A stretch of 64,000 nucleotides of DNA from NCBI GenBank assembly GCA_016648135.1, contig JADDOH010002135.1, forward strand, positions 1-64,000, given 5' to 3'. The translations under genes and the position numbers were made by a program. The stretch comes from Agrypnia vestita (taxonomy: Eukaryota; Arthropoda; Insecta; Trichoptera; Phryganeidae). The notes under the pieces were generated by a model. It had not been told where the DNA came from and searched no databases. It worked only from the letters and a program-made list of their open reading frames with translations. Positions 9,545 through 20,206 of the stretch are shown piece by piece (within the stretch, counting starts at the first letter, position 1; every line of letters starts with the position of its first letter).

Positions 9545-10228
9545 AAGTTTTCTGAAAATACTAATATTGTTGTTTCGGTATCTTGATAGTCATTGTGTAA
9601 CATTGAAATGCCGTCAATTTTGACGTTTAAAGTTTGACAGAATTAAAATTAGTGAATTCTATCAATCAGAATTGCATTGCTTAGTATTGCAAGCTAAAAA
9701 AACTTGCAAAAACACGCAGGCTTGTGGAGTGCCAATTGTAAAATAAAAATTGAAGATAATTTATGAAAGAAGTACTAGTATAAATAATGCAATAATCTGA
9801 AAGGAAACTAAAATAGAGGAGGGTTAGGATTGGCCGGGGAAAAATGATTTTATATTTTAATAGCAGATCGTGAATCTTTCAAATTATTCTTGACACTAAA
9901 ATATTTTATTACTTCCATTTCATACGTCTAGAATTTCTTATATGAGCTGTTAATGAAATACATGACACCAAATCATTCACAAAATATACAAGATATAATT
10001 TGAAAACAAAATTTTGTTGTTTTAAAAATATATTTAACAAAAGAGGTATTGGGAAAATTCTGTTCATTGGCATTGCGAGCGGATTTGATTGTCAGACATA
10101 CAAAGTTCGTAAAAGCTAGATTGAAAAATGACAACAAACTTTCTAGGAAAGTTGGACATTATTTGAAATTCAACAATACAAAAACAAAGTGAAATGAGCC
10201 GTAAATAATGATCGATGGGGTATTTTAT
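9545..10228. other. no gene seen
   Basis: This AT-rich stretch probably includes remnants of the PLE piece near its left edge. No coding signal is seen. Confidence 0.45.
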
Positions 10229-10232
10229 TAAT

Positions 10233-10270
10233 CTGATGAAGGCATTTCATTTCAAAAGCGTATTGAACTT
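10233..10270 (+). ncRNA. hammerhead-like motif, very degenerate
   Basis: CTGATGAAGGCATTTCATTT, then CAAAAGCGTATTGAAC, lines up with the better copy at 4151-4189 (CTGATGAAG, then GAAGCGTGTTGAA). The core box is intact but helix II and the GAAA box are not. Confidence 0.3.
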
Positions 10271-10295
10271 CGTCTCGTTTTCATTTTCTTTTCAG

Positions 10296-10373
10296 TCGTT
10301 TGATTAGTCGAAGAAAGTAATAATCTCAATCAGTCATGATCAATCTGTCGCCGGCATTGTGGAGTGGACGAAG
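10296..10373 (+). other. possible small exon (splice-like borders)
   Basis: A pyrimidine-rich TTTTCATTTTCTTTTCAG ends at 10295 and GAAG followed by GTATGA occurs at 10370-10379. Together they frame 78 bp that could be an exon. All three frames have stops over the full length. However, an ATG at 10336 opens a frame reading MINLSPALWSGR up to the donor. This would fit a first coding exon with a 5' UTR, but chance occurrence in AT-rich DNA is just as plausible. Confidence 0.15.
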
Positions 10374-10629
10374 GTATGACTTTGGTCCAATTTCCAAGGT
10401 TTCAAATGTCGGCTGAAATTTTTTTTTCTTGAAATTTTTTTTAAAATTATTTTGATTTGGATTATTTGGGAAATTATAATTTTAAATATCTTTTCGCAAA
10501 AAGTTTATTTAATTTTAGATATTAATTACATAAAGGAGACGACATAATACATGATACATGTGTAACATAAAGATAATAAAGTATGTCAGTGTAAATCGAA
10601 TGAATTCATTCCTATAATTTTTTTGTACA

Positions 10630-11040
10630 AACGGTAGGTATTCAGAATATTTTGAGTATGTCCAAATTTTTCAGAACAGAACTGGATTTTCGTCACAGGG
10701 ACATCATTAATCAATCAATGTGAAGATAAAGTATATTTCTAACTAAAATTCCCAAAAAATCAATAAAGATGTCTCATTAGCGACATCTGTGGTCATTTAA
10801 GGGGAATGAAAAACCTTTGGAGCCAGCCGCGCTGAGGATCATTACAATTCATATGTGAAACGTGGCATATAATTTAAATGTATACAATTCCAAAAATTAG
10901 TAGACATGGGTGGAAATGCGAACGTTACACTGCGTAAAGTGATCACTTAAGCCAGACGTACGATACTTCTATACCTACTTTCCCATAAAAATACAGTTTC
11001 GTCTCTGTGAGATTACATATATCTATAATACACATTGGTA
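10630..11040 (+). repeat. dispersed repeat family W, copy 1
   Basis: The order of blocks is AATATTTTGAG, CAGAACAGAACTGGATTT, GTCACAGGGACAT, AAGGGGAATGAAA, CATGGGTGGAAATG, TGCGTAAAGTGATCACTTAA, TACCTACTTTCCCAT and GTTTCGTCTCTGTGAGA. The same order recurs at 38290-38675 and in part at 22660 and 33060. The inner GTGGAAATG to GTGATCACTT part is palindromic in copy 3. It looks like a non-autonomous, fold-back-prone element without coding capacity. Confidence 0.65.
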
Positions 11041-11070
11041 GGTATTCATTTTATGAAACTCAATTGTGAG

Positions 11071-11298
11071 GTATAAAAGCAAAGGCAGTAAAAGCCAAAA
11101 AAAAAATTTCAATGCAGTCACCCAGAATTGCTTTAATTTAATTTAAAATATACTGAATTGTAGATTTTCTGTGTCTATCTCTCCCAAAATCATATGTTTT
11201 CTATAAAATCTTCCTATGAATTCAGTACATTACAAGTTAGTTATTCTCGATGAATGCATTAAATATTTTTTGCATATTGCTGCCCTTTCTTTTATACC
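11071..11298. repeat. inverted pair of GGTATAAAAGCAAAGGCAG ends
   Basis: GGTATAAAAGCAAAGGCAG at 11071-11089 and its near reverse complement CTGCCCTTTCTTTTATACC at 11280-11298 face each other. The same inverted pair encloses the PLE-type motif at 26586-26935. Between the ends are AAAATCAT and GTTTTCTATAAAA, which also occur in the 26.8-kb copy. It may be an internally deleted copy of the same unit. Confidence 0.5.
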
Positions 11299-11299
11299 C

Positions 11300-11840
11300 C
11301 ACAATTGTCAATCAATACAATGAAAGCTGAAACGATCGACCATTCTTTGGATAAATTAAATTATAAAACAAAAAATTGTTTTTTATTTTTATATCATTTT
11401 ATTCCCATATTTTGATGGTTAATTCACAAAACTGTTATTTAAGAGACGAAAAGTTGATTAATTAAATGCACATTTTATCAATTAAACAACTATTTATAAA
11501 ACACAAGTAATATTTTGTTGTTTCGTTGTGTGAAAAGTTTTCATTCTATCCAAATTATGAAACTCAAAAGCAATTAAATTAATTATACATATTTTTAAAG
11601 TGGCTGATTTGCATACGTCTTACAAACAACAACAATAAATCTACAATGGAAATGTTAATTAAAAAGTATCTTGAAACACGCTTAACTATTCTACAAACAT
11701 TTTTTGTATCCGTTTATCAGCTATATACACAAATATTATAAATAGACCTAAATACACGAAATAAGTACGTTACATAAACATTTCTACTATTTAGAAACTA
11801 AACTATACTATGAAAATCGGATTATATTGCTGTTCTCCTG
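11300..11840. other. no gene seen
   Basis: The stretch is strongly AT-rich, with no coding or repeat signal I can name. Confidence 0.5.
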
Positions 11841-11844
11841 GATC

Positions 11845-11985
11845 AAGGTAGAAACCGTCGAGCTTGCATGAGAAGATGTGTGAATGTGGATGGGGTGAGA
11901 GTTGTGTGTCAGAACAGAAAAGTGTGGTACTCTATCCTCTCTGCCTATCTCTGCCCGGAGAAACGGCGTGACAGTAAGTAAGTTA
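11845..11985 (+). pseudogene. RTE-like LINE, last codons and 3' tail
   Basis: The plus strand has GTCGAGCTTGCATGAGAAGA, then TGTGTGAATGTGGATGGGGT, and later TCTATCCTCTCTGCCTATCT with CTGCCCGGAGAAACGG and a GTAAGTAAG tail. This is the same end as the minus-strand RTE fragment at 5160-5543 (protein RACMRRCMNVDE, then SAYPLGET). Only about 140 bp remains. Confidence 0.75.
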
Positions 11986-12054
11986 CGAATATAATAGATT
12001 ACAATTTACAAGTGCAGAGACCGACTCTTCGTTTAAATCATTTAATTATTATGA

Positions 12055-12236
12055 AGTAGCTTGTTGGTCTTGTGGGTAGGACTCTCGCCTCGTGATCCAA
12101 AAGTCGCAGGTTCGAATCTCACTCCAGACAAGCAAGTTAGTCCTATTTTCATATCACAAGCGTTTAGCTTAATTTGAAAATAGTAAGAATATTTACGTGA
12201 CACAAATTCCGTGTTCGCATCTCTATTTTTAAAAAT
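12055..12236 (+). repeat. tRNA-derived SINE, copy 2 (best preserved)
   Basis: The tRNA-like head begins AGTAGCTTGTTGGTCTTGTG and includes CTCTCGCCTCGTGATCC and the box-B word GGTTCGAATCTC. The body reads AAGTTAGTCCTATTTTCATA and CAAGCGTTTAGCTTAATTTG, and the 3' part is ACGTGACACAAATTCCGTGT ending in an AT-rich tail. Length is about 180 bp. It would be transcribed by RNA polymerase III and mobilised by a LINE partner. Confidence 0.85.
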
Positions 12237-12270
12237 TAATAATAATAATAATAATTATTATTATTATTAA
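12237..12270. repeat. AAT/ATT microsatellite
   Basis: A run of AAT units turns into ATT units, making a small palindrome directly at the SINE tail. Confidence 0.85.
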
Positions 12271-12274
12271 TTCG

Positions 12275-13595
12275 CCCTACCAAGGCCGCGAACAGCTGTA
12301 AAAATAATAAGTTAAAACAAATGGATGCCATTTTATGGCTTAACTATAAATTGTGGCACTGGGATATAAAGGTATGAAGAAGAATGCTCAGAGATTAAGC
12401 TAACCAACGAAGGTACTGGAGTTACATAGAGGAAAATTGACCAGGGCGGACTATCGATCCTTGTTATAATTAAACTGGTTCTTAACTGGGAGCGATGTAG
12501 GTACTCCGATGTGGCAGGTGAACTTAATGGCACATTTTTGTGCTTAGTACTGTAGTAAAGGATCCAATTGTCCAAATGCATACATGTTTCATCATATTTA
12601 ATACCTATCCATGTCTCGTTTAAGGATCAAATCCTTAACTTCGTCCGCATTGAGCGTTTTTTGCTTTATAATGTTTACTAATGATTTAAAATGTTTAACT
12701 CTCATGTAAGATGAAAAAATAGGTTTAAATTTTTTGAATACTTAAATACTTCAACTTTACGTGGATAGGGAAAAGCTATTCTGAATTGATCTATTTTGTC
12801 AATATAATTATAAAAAATGTTCTATAATTTACAGTAAAGCAGCTTTTTTAATGTGTTTAAAGATTAACGGTAAGACAATTTGACTGTACATGAAAATGAT
12901 TTTGTATTTTAACATTGAAAAATTTATAATTTGAAGGGTATTTCGAAATCGGTTGGCGTTAAAATAAAACAATTTATAATCTAATAGCTGATGATTTTAA
13001 ATTAACTTACGGCAATATAAGAAATTTGAAATATAATTACCTGAGGGATATTTTAAAGTGAAAGTGATACATTACGAGGATTATGTGTCAAATACTTGTG
13101 GAATAGACGAAATTTGAACATTGCAATGTTTTGTGTATAATATATGGAGGTAAGGAATAATCAAAAATATTAATTATTTTACAAATACCGACAAAGTTAA
13201 GAAATAAAATATACTTAATACTTTTTCGGAAACGTTAGTATTCAGGCTCACAACTGTGAGTAAAGGGGAAATGCAAACGTGGATAGAACTTGTTTGCCCA
13301 AGTATATGATAATGCGTAATACCCCGGAAAAAAATTATCAATCAAAAATATTATATAAATCATATAATTCCCCAATTTAAATAAACATGTTTACAAAACT
13401 GGGAGAATACACTATAAATTAATTAAATTTATTATTTTTTTATTAAATGAGCTAATTGCATCGATAATAACAATTCACTCATGAAAACTTTAAACACGGT
13501 AGCGTGATCAAACGGAAGGATTATTTATTATTACAAAGAATTATAAGAAATAAGATAAACAATGGTTAAGAAAGAGTAATAAAGACTTGAAAATT
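12275..13595. other. no gene seen
   Basis: The stretch is AT-rich. An 82-codon minus-strand frame at 12333-12581 has no family signature. No repeat is recognised with confidence. Confidence 0.45.
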
Positions 13596-13599
13596 GAAA

Positions 13600-13745
13600 A
13601 GTGGCTTGTTGATGTTGTGGTCATTATGCTCGCCTAGTGATCAGGTGATCAGTGGTTCAAGTCGCACTGCAGGACACCAGCAATTTAGTCCTATTTTTTT
13701 GAGCTATGTAAGAATATTGACGCGATATGTATTCATTTTTATTAA
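13600..13745 (+). repeat. tRNA-derived SINE, copy 3 (diverged)
   Basis: GTGGCTTGTTGATGTTGTGG, then CTCGCCTAGTGATCAGGTGA, a box-B-like GTGGTTCAAGTCGC, and TTTAGTCCTATTTTTTTGAG align with copy 2. The tail part is shortened (AAGAATATTGACGCGATATG). Confidence 0.75.
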
Positions 13746-13749
13746 AAAA

Positions 13750-14660
13750 AATTATGAGAAAACATTTAATACAACTGTTACATGCTCCATGATTGGAGAA
13801 TCAATCACTATCAATAAATTTTTTTATTAATTAAGATCAATTATAGTAGTCTCACAGAAACGAAGCTAGGAGTGTGAAAAACGTGTACATAAATAAATAC
13901 ATGATTATTTATTTATTTATTACTTCGTATGTTAAAACATACCTAGGTATAAAAATATTCTCCAAAAATCATATTGGGCGTTTACATGTATAATCAATTG
14001 ATAGAATAAACTATACATTATTGAAATTCATTAACTTTCAATATAATAAGTTTATTGCGTCGATAATAACACACGAATAAGCTACATTTACTTGATCAAA
14101 AATAAATATTCTGTATTACTATAAATAATTAAAAAAAAAAAAACAATGGATAAGAAAGAGCAAATTAGACTTTAAAAGTGAGTTTAGAAAATATTATATA
14201 CGATTGTTTCAAGAACCATTTTTAATGATCCTTGATTAAAAGATCAAGCACGATTAAAAGGATCATATGTTGGAGGACTACCATGTTTGAAAAAGAGAAG
14301 AAGTCTTAAGAATTGACGAGCGAGCTGAAGTTAAAAATTATAATTTTTCAAATAATTTTTAATAATTAATTAAAAATTATTATATATTTTTTTTATTAAT
14401 ATTAAAAAAATAAAGATAATAATCATTATTAATCATAATTAACACCATAACGCGTAGTGTGCATCTCCTAAATGAACTGAGCGATCATGTAGATGAATTT
14501 AATTAAGCATTGAAAGCATCAAGCAATGGATCGCTTCCATATAGGTACTCACTCCAAGGTATAATTTGCATTGTAAATGGAGCAATCTGTAATGCAATAA
14601 TTTTTTTTTATATATAATAATAATCAATACATTAAATTATTATACAGAAATATCAGCATT
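13750..14660. other. AT-rich stretch, no gene seen
   Basis: The stretch contains many AATTAA and TTATTTATT words and no coding signal. It ends at the LTR-like segment. Confidence 0.45.
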
Positions 14661-14664
14661 ATAC

Positions 14665-15155
14665 TGTCACGGAATGGAAAGCAGAAAGCAATGTCACATT
14701 AGAAGAACGGTATAAAAATACAGTTTAGAAAAGATTACAACTGTCGGAAAACGTCTACAAACGACTAGCCCAGAAGCGACGATAACCTTCTCCTAAATAC
14801 AACAACGCCACGGCGGAGAGTAGAGTCGTGTTTTGACAGTTCATTCGGTGCGAAGTTGGTCGCGAGGCAACGGCCAGGGTGGCCAGTCACGAGATAATCG
14901 AAGCGATAAATAAAGCGAAATAATCGAGCAGAGTAACTAAGTGGCGAAATAAATCAGTGCACTTCTATACGACGAGAATTGAATATTCTACGAGTGATAA
15001 AAAAGTGTTACCCAGCGATAATAAAGTGTTCATAAATGAAGTGACGTATATAGCGAAATAGTGTAGATTATGTTTATGATCTTGTGAATAATTAATTAAT
15101 AAATCGCTAATTACTTTCCAGTGTTTTCATTTCCCTCCCTCCCGCAGCCACGACA
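14665..15155 (+). mobile_element. probable solo LTR
   Basis: The segment starts TGTCACGGAATGG and ends GCAGCCACGACA, that is TGTC...GACA, which are LTR-style inverted ends. It contains GATAAATAAAGCGAAATAAT, repeated GTGATAAAAAAGTGTT words and CCAGTGTTTTCATTTCCCTC near its end. A related ending occurs at 41082-41165. No matching target-site duplication is evident and there is no internal coding region, so it is either a solo LTR or a decayed end. The superfamily cannot be assigned from this alone. Confidence 0.5.
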
Positions 15156-15159
15156 ACTG

Positions 15160-15530
15160 ACAATATTATACTTGTTATAGTACGTTAATTTCACTAGTGA
15201 CAATATTGTACGTTAATAATATGAAGCTAGGGGTACAAAACTATATATGGCACTTGCTTAGCATGTGAGTTTATTGGTATCAATATTCGGCGCCTTCTAA
15301 ACTTGAGAAAACTGAAACCAGAAAGGTTTTTAAGGTACCTGGAATCAATACTACAATAGGTAAATATGAAAAAAAACATTAAATTTGATCGGTAGTATAT
15401 AAAAATATCCAAAAAAAATCTGGCTGAATATACGGATATTTTTGGAACGAAGTTCGTTAACGCGGCTTGCGTTAGGAGTTGACTGGTATATATCGTCACT
15501 TAAGGAAAAAGCGTTATGCCTCCTCCATGT
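15160..15530. other. no gene seen; short direct repeats
   Basis: Two near copies of TGACAATATTRTAC (15158 and 15199) and of GTACGTTAAT (15181 and 15211) are present. A 90-codon minus-strand frame (15499-15227) is unrecognised. Phrases such as GGAACGAAGTTCGTTAACGC suggest an unidentified repeat. Confidence 0.35.
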
Positions 15531-15532
15531 GA

Positions 15533-15534
<2 letters not shown>

Positions 15535-15578
<44 letters not shown>
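15535..15578. repeat. (CT)n microsatellite
   Basis: About 22 uninterrupted CT units are present. Confidence 0.95.
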
Positions 15579-15582
<4 letters not shown>

Positions 15583-15723
15583 GTTTATTATGTACTAATG
15601 TGTGTGTCGAGATTCGAGTAGACGAGCATCGAGCGCAACAGATACTTTGTGGTGTAACATTGTGATTTAAAATATATTTTATTTTAACTTTCTAATACAT
15701 ACATAATATGAGTTATTAGTCAC

Positions 15724-15763
15724 TACTATTGTTTCAAGAGGAGTTGTCCCTGTCATCATCAGG
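15724..15763 (-). ncRNA. hammerhead-like motif, CTCCTCT subfamily
   Basis: On the minus strand it reads CCTGATGATGACAGGGACAA, then CTCCTCTTGAAACAATAGTA. The CTGATGA box and GAAAC are intact, and helix II can form between AGGG and TCCT. The same subfamily occurs at 18776-18815, with a rearranged relative at 54.3 kb. Confidence 0.5.
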
Positions 15764-15769
15764 TACAGA

Positions 15770-17025
15770 TAATAACGCTTGGAAATTTGTTAAAACTTAA
15801 TTGTCATTTGTTTTTGTTTTAAATCATGTCTCATTATTGCAATTTTGCAATGAAGATTCGAGAAATGGAAACTGCAACAAGTATGTGTAGTACAAACACA
15901 GAAAAGTCTGGTTAATAGAATTGCATATTTTGATAAAATAATTTTTTACTGTTCATATACGTTCCAAATCAAAAGATTGAAGATATTGCATTATTTATTA
16001 ATCAATTTTTATTGTTTAGCATACAGTTTACCAACACATCATTTATGGTCCAGAAAGATAGACCTTGTATGATGTTAAAGTATTGTTTGAAAGAATTGTA
16101 CCGCATTAGTTAAAAAACACGTCACAGTATACTCTTTCTTATTGTTGACAATTTAGAAACACTAGATTAAGTAAGTTAACAAATTGACTACATACAAGAT
16201 TACCACATAAGTGTAAGTACCTCGGTTTGTAGGTTTATTAAGTTCACGTGAGGTAAACATTACTTTTAGAGAAAAAAATGAGAATTTGGTTCGCTAAAAT
16301 AAATAATCAGCCGGCCAGTATGCGCCGTTCCACATGTTGAATAATTTTAAAATGGCAGAAAGAATATATAAAATTTTATCTCGGATCAACAGAAAGGCAT
16401 AGAATTTACTGAAAAACGTTGAAAAACCTCTGCTGGATGTCCGTTATTCAAAATTCAAAACGGTTTTTAACCGCGAAAAAAGTTGAATGCTGGTAACGAA
16501 TGAATTTTTAATTTCCCACAGGGAGGGTCTGCAGTCAATGTTCACTGTTAATTGAATTTCTAGGATATTATTTTCCAAGTGCACACGGTGGAGGAGGAAA
16601 TTCTAGAATGACGTTTTTTCCTCACAAAATGTGATTGGTCGCAGGAAAATTCAATGAAAATTATTTTTAATTTATTACGATTTTTATTTTTTTATTTATT
16701 AAATTTTATATAATTTTGAAGAGCATAAATTAACGTATAGATTTCCAAAATATACATTTGCTTCACCTCTGTGAAGGTCAAGAACTCGTGTATACTGGAG
16801 GAGTATTCGTGTAGATATTAGACACTTAGTTATAACGACTTATTAAAAACAATAAAATAAAAACAAACTTCACCAAGAAAAAATGTGAAATGTTTAGTAT
16901 AAAGAACATGAAAACCTATTGAAAAATAATCCAATAAAAACTGTTAAGTATTAGCACTTCTAGGTTTAATTTCATCCTGGATTAGGATTTGACTTGTCGG
17001 AGTTTTTTTCCGTACAAGTATTTTC
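15770..17025. other. mostly AT-rich; one unique segment at 16490-16640
   Basis: No coding region is seen. Around 16490-16640 the sequence is less AT-rich and unique (CCCACAGGGAGGGTCTGCAG, then GTGCACACGGTGGAGGAGG). TTTTTAATTTCCCACAG would read as a splice acceptor, but no open exon follows. A conserved non-coding element is possible. Confidence 0.25.
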
Positions 17026-17078
17026 TACTGATTTGTGTCTTCTGGGGTATTATGCCGTGTTATAACGACCTTTCTGGC

Positions 17079-17114
17079 CGACGTTTCGGATTCCATTGCA
17101 GTGTCCATCATCAG
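17079..17114 (-). ncRNA. hammerhead-like motif, CGTC subfamily, left arm
   Basis: The minus strand reads CTGATGATGGACACTGCAAT, then GGAATCCGAAACGTCG. The core CTGATGA and the GAAAC box are intact, and helix II can pair GGA with TCC. Taken with the right arm, the inferred ancestral helix II would pair GGACCC with GGG-A-TCC. Confidence 0.55.
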
Positions 17115-17116
17115 GG

Positions 17117-17150
17117 CTGATAGACCCTGCAATGGGATCCGAAACGTCAG
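17117..17150 (+). ncRNA. hammerhead-like motif, CGTC subfamily, right arm
   Basis: The plus strand reads CTGATAGACCCTGCAATGGG, then ATCCGAAACGTCAG. GAAAC and the CCC/GGG part of helix II are intact, but the core box is CTGATAG instead of CTGATGA. Confidence 0.5.
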
Positions 17151-17204
17151 CCAGAAAGGTCTTAATAACACGGCATAATACCCCAGAAGACACAAACCAG
17201 AAGA

Positions 17205-18310
17205 TTCTGAGTGGCCGTGAAAACCTAAGAACATTCTTAAGTATTTTCTAATACAAAATGACGAAATTTGTAAATTATTGAATCTACAGATGTTTCATAA
17301 ACTCTCCTCTAAAGGGACACAAACAAGCGAAAAAATACAGATAATCAATAATTTTTTTATTATATTGTAGAATATTGTACCATCACTAGTGACATCTGTA
17401 AATTTTTTTAAAATTATGATTTATGTTTATTTCTATAAAAATATGTAATAACTTAATATGTACTTGTTTCATTAATTAAATATATAATAAGAAAAAATAC
17501 AAAGAAGAGTACCCGAACCCATCGGGAGTAAAATACTCGGGTTTTCCCAAACTCTAGCTGCAATTTCGTAAGATAGAACTGTACATTTTAAAACAAAAAT
17601 ATAAAAACAACTTTACAATTAACCGCGTTTTCGTTAAAAAATAAAATATATTCGTCACATCGAAGATCTTTCAAATTTATTAAAATATGAATTGTTTTTC
17701 TTGGTATCACCTGGTGAATATTACTCAAAGCCCTTAATATACTTATTTACTAATTACTTTTGAGATTTATTGCGTAATACAAAGTTAAAATCGGAAGATC
17801 TCATTTATAACTCTAATTTTTTTCGTAATCTTAGATCGCGAAATTCATAAGATATTTTTGAAAAGTATAGCGTTGACTGGTATTTCATGTAAAGTATTTG
17901 GAGGATGGATTATTGAGGCTCTAAGAACGAATATGTTTGTGACATAAAAGGCTGCCTCTTTAATGTTCGGGCTAAGTGTAGGCAATCACTAAGAACTAAA
18001 AAGATAACCTTACAAATATTTGATTGAAATTACGCGGTGGAAGCTAAGAACAAAAGAAGTGTCGGATCAAATTCGCACTGCTTTTGTCTGTCACTCGTCG
18101 GATTATAACTGACTGCATCTGCCTAGCTTCTAAAGCGTGTGGCTTATTTAATTAATAATTTTTTATATGGAATATAGAGACTGCGAAGAAAGTCATACCC
18201 AATAACGTTGGTCAGAGAACGGTGGAAGAGTACTGTCCAAGCAAGGCCCCCGAATCCATTATGATAAAGAAGAAGAAAAATAAATTAATTTTATAGATAG
18301 TATTTTTTTT
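17205..18310. other. mostly unassigned; LINE-like 3' end at 18215-18290
   Basis: From 17205 to 18200 no gene or repeat is recognised. At 18215-18290, AACGGTGGAAGAGTACTGTC followed by GATAAAGAAGAAGAAAAA has the look of the last codons (RTRWKSTVQ) and the AAG-rich tail of an RTE-like LINE on the plus strand. Confidence 0.35.
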
Positions 18311-18311
18311 T

Positions 18312-18485
18312 AAATAGAGATGCGACCACGGAATACGTGTCACATCAATATTCTTACTATTTTCAAACTAAGCTAAACGCTTGTGCTATGAAAAAAGGAC
18401 TAACTTGCTGATCTGGAGTGAGGTTCGAACCCGCGACCTTTGGATCACAAGTCGAGAGTTCTAACCACAAGACCAACAAGCTATT
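18312..18485 (-). repeat. tRNA-derived SINE, copy 4
   Basis: The reverse strand carries TAGCTTGTTGGTCTTGTGGT, a box-B word GGTTCGAACCTC and the 3' part with ACGTATTCCGTGGTCGCATC. It is clearly the same family as copy 2. Confidence 0.85.
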
Positions 18486-18775
18486 AATTATAAATTAACA
18501 ACAATTTCTCAGAATTCTCTAATCGTATAATTAATACCAACCATTCTACTACACCCGGTTCCTCATAAAGGTTTGATAATGAACATTATGGAAACCATTG
18601 AAATTCAAAAGAACGTGAATTCTTATAAACAACATCATATTCTAACAAAAGTCTCCGCTGCACAGCATCTTCCCCTTAAAGACCACATAAAAAAAATTAC
18701 ATCCACTCTTCCGCGACCCGTTACTCTACGGAAATATTTTCATAATTTCTGTATTTAGGTAAGTTATAAATTACG

Positions 18776-18815
18776 CCCGATGGTGGGTGGGACTGCTCCT
18801 CTCGAAACTATAGTC
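18776..18815 (+). ncRNA. hammerhead-like motif, CTCCTCT subfamily
   Basis: CCCGATGGTGGGTGGGACTG, then CTCCTCTCGAAACTATAGTC, aligns base for base with the minus-strand motif at 15724-15763. The core box has decayed (CCGATGG), but the helix II remnant and GAAAC remain. It is followed by CGACGTGTGTGCATTACAAA, also present at 54345. Confidence 0.45.
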
Positions 18816-18889
18816 ATATTAAATTAACTCGACGTGTGTGCATTACAAAGTTTAATTTAATTTGAATTAAAATAATTATACATACCTAG

Positions 18890-19595
18890 TATTTTACAGA
18901 TGCAGTAGTAAGAAAGAAAGAATATAATTTAGAGAATATGTACAATGAATAGTTTTCAATACCCTCCATAAAACGGGAGCGAAGGAAGTACATAAGCCAT
19001 GATTGATATGATTAAGTTCACTGTAAAGTAAGAGTACTGCAGTTTTCAAATATCTTACAATAGAAATAGATTTGCTTTTTCTCTGTTTATCAAAATATAT
19101 TTTGAAGTATCCAAAAAATTCGAATATTTAAAAGAAAATGTAATTCTTGAGTTTCCTTTCGAATTTACCCTACCCAATTGGGGCATCATATTGTAAGATA
19201 ATTTTATTTACCGGGTGTAATTTTTCTTCGTATTAAGGGAGTTTTTTTTCTAATGGAAGAATGAAAGATACAAAATTGTTTTTTCGATTTTGTACGGAAA
19301 TTCAAACAAATGATCGTAAAGAAGTACCGATAAGTCTAAAACTTAATCACCAAGTAAATATATGAAGCAACTTTTTTAATTTAAGCTCCCAAATCTGTGG
19401 CGAATGGGCCCACCGTAACTTACAATTAAAATTAATTAAATTTATGTAACGGGCGCTTTTTTTGGGAAAGGATGAGAAGAATTCTTTCTCGGGGGCGCAG
19501 ATTTATCATTTTAGGGCTAAAACTGTAATAAACTCAATACAGGGCCGAAACAGGGTGAAATATTAATAATGTAATTGAATTTGAACAGATGTTTA
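18890..19595. other. no gene seen
   Basis: The stretch is AT-rich. A slightly more G+C-rich patch near 19445-19560 (GGGCGCTTTTTTTGGG and CTCGGGGGCGCAG) is unique but has no recognisable content. Confidence 0.4.
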
Positions 19596-19599
19596 TATA

Positions 19600-20128
19600 C
19601 AGGGTTATTTGTAAAACATTAATAACCTCGCAGGACTATGTTCCTGCCTTGATTATAAGTCGATAATGTTCAAGCTATTATGACCTAATATCAATAGTTA
19701 AGGAGATATGCGACATCAAAGTTTGCATTTTTTTTCAATATTACTGACTTATTTTTTGTAAAACGTTGGACTATCATTACAGTAACTTATATCGAATATG
19801 AAAAATTCATTCCCTTTAATACAAGTTAAATAAAAAAACAAAAACCTTCAAATTCCAATTGGAAAACATTCCAATTGGAATTTTTTCAGGGTTTTTATCA
19901 TTTTATTTAACTTGTATTGAAACGAATGAATTTTTTGTAATCGATATGAGTTACTGTAATGATAGTCCAACGTTTTACAAAAAATAAGTCAGAAATATTG
20001 AAAAAAAATGCAAACTTTGATGTCGCATATCTCCATAACTATTGTCATAATAGCTTGAACATTTTCGACTCATAATCAAGGCAGGAATATAGTCCTGCGA
20101 GGTTATTAATGTTTTACAAATAACCCTG
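19600..20128. mobile_element. 529-bp full-length palindromic MITE
   Basis: The left end CAGGGTTATTTGTAAAAC and right end GTTTTACAAATAACCCTG are exact inverted repeats. The whole element folds on a centre near 19864 (AATTCCAATTGGAA words on both sides). TATA flanks it on each side, so the target duplication is TA or TATA. There is no coding capacity. The TA target and simple ends suggest mobilisation by a Tc1/mariner-type transposase. A diverged half copy lies at 23615-23725. Confidence 0.85.
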
Positions 20129-20173
20129 TATAGTTAAATTATAGTATTAATGAAGTAAATAATAAAGCCTTAA

Positions 20174-20206
20174 CCGACGTTTTGGAAAAGTTTTCAATTG
20201 TGAGAG
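20174..20206 (-). ncRNA. hammerhead-like motif, very degenerate
   Basis: The minus strand reads CTCACAATTGAAAACTTTTC, then CAAAACGTCGG. It follows the same layout as the 35-kb copy (TTGACAATGGG, CCCGAAAACGTT), but core and GAAA bases are changed. It sits just beyond the MITE. Confidence 0.3.

Larger units (their letters stand above)
17028..17200. repeat. 173-bp palindrome carrying two hammerhead-like motifs
   Basis: The arms read CTGATTTGTGTCTTCTGGGG at the left and its near-exact complement ending at 17200. The homology continues through GTATTATGCCGTGTTAT and CTTTCTGGC to the centre at about 17114-17117. Each arm holds one hammerhead-like motif pointing outwards. No coding sequence is present. 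Confidence 0.85.

Noticed and set aside
13230..13275. Hammerhead-like motif near CGGAAACGTTAG
   Set aside because: GGAAACGTT is present, but no core box or helix II can be placed at the right distance.
15227..15499. 90-codon minus-strand gene
   Set aside because: No recognisable motif, AT-driven composition, and it lies between an LTR relic and a microsatellite.
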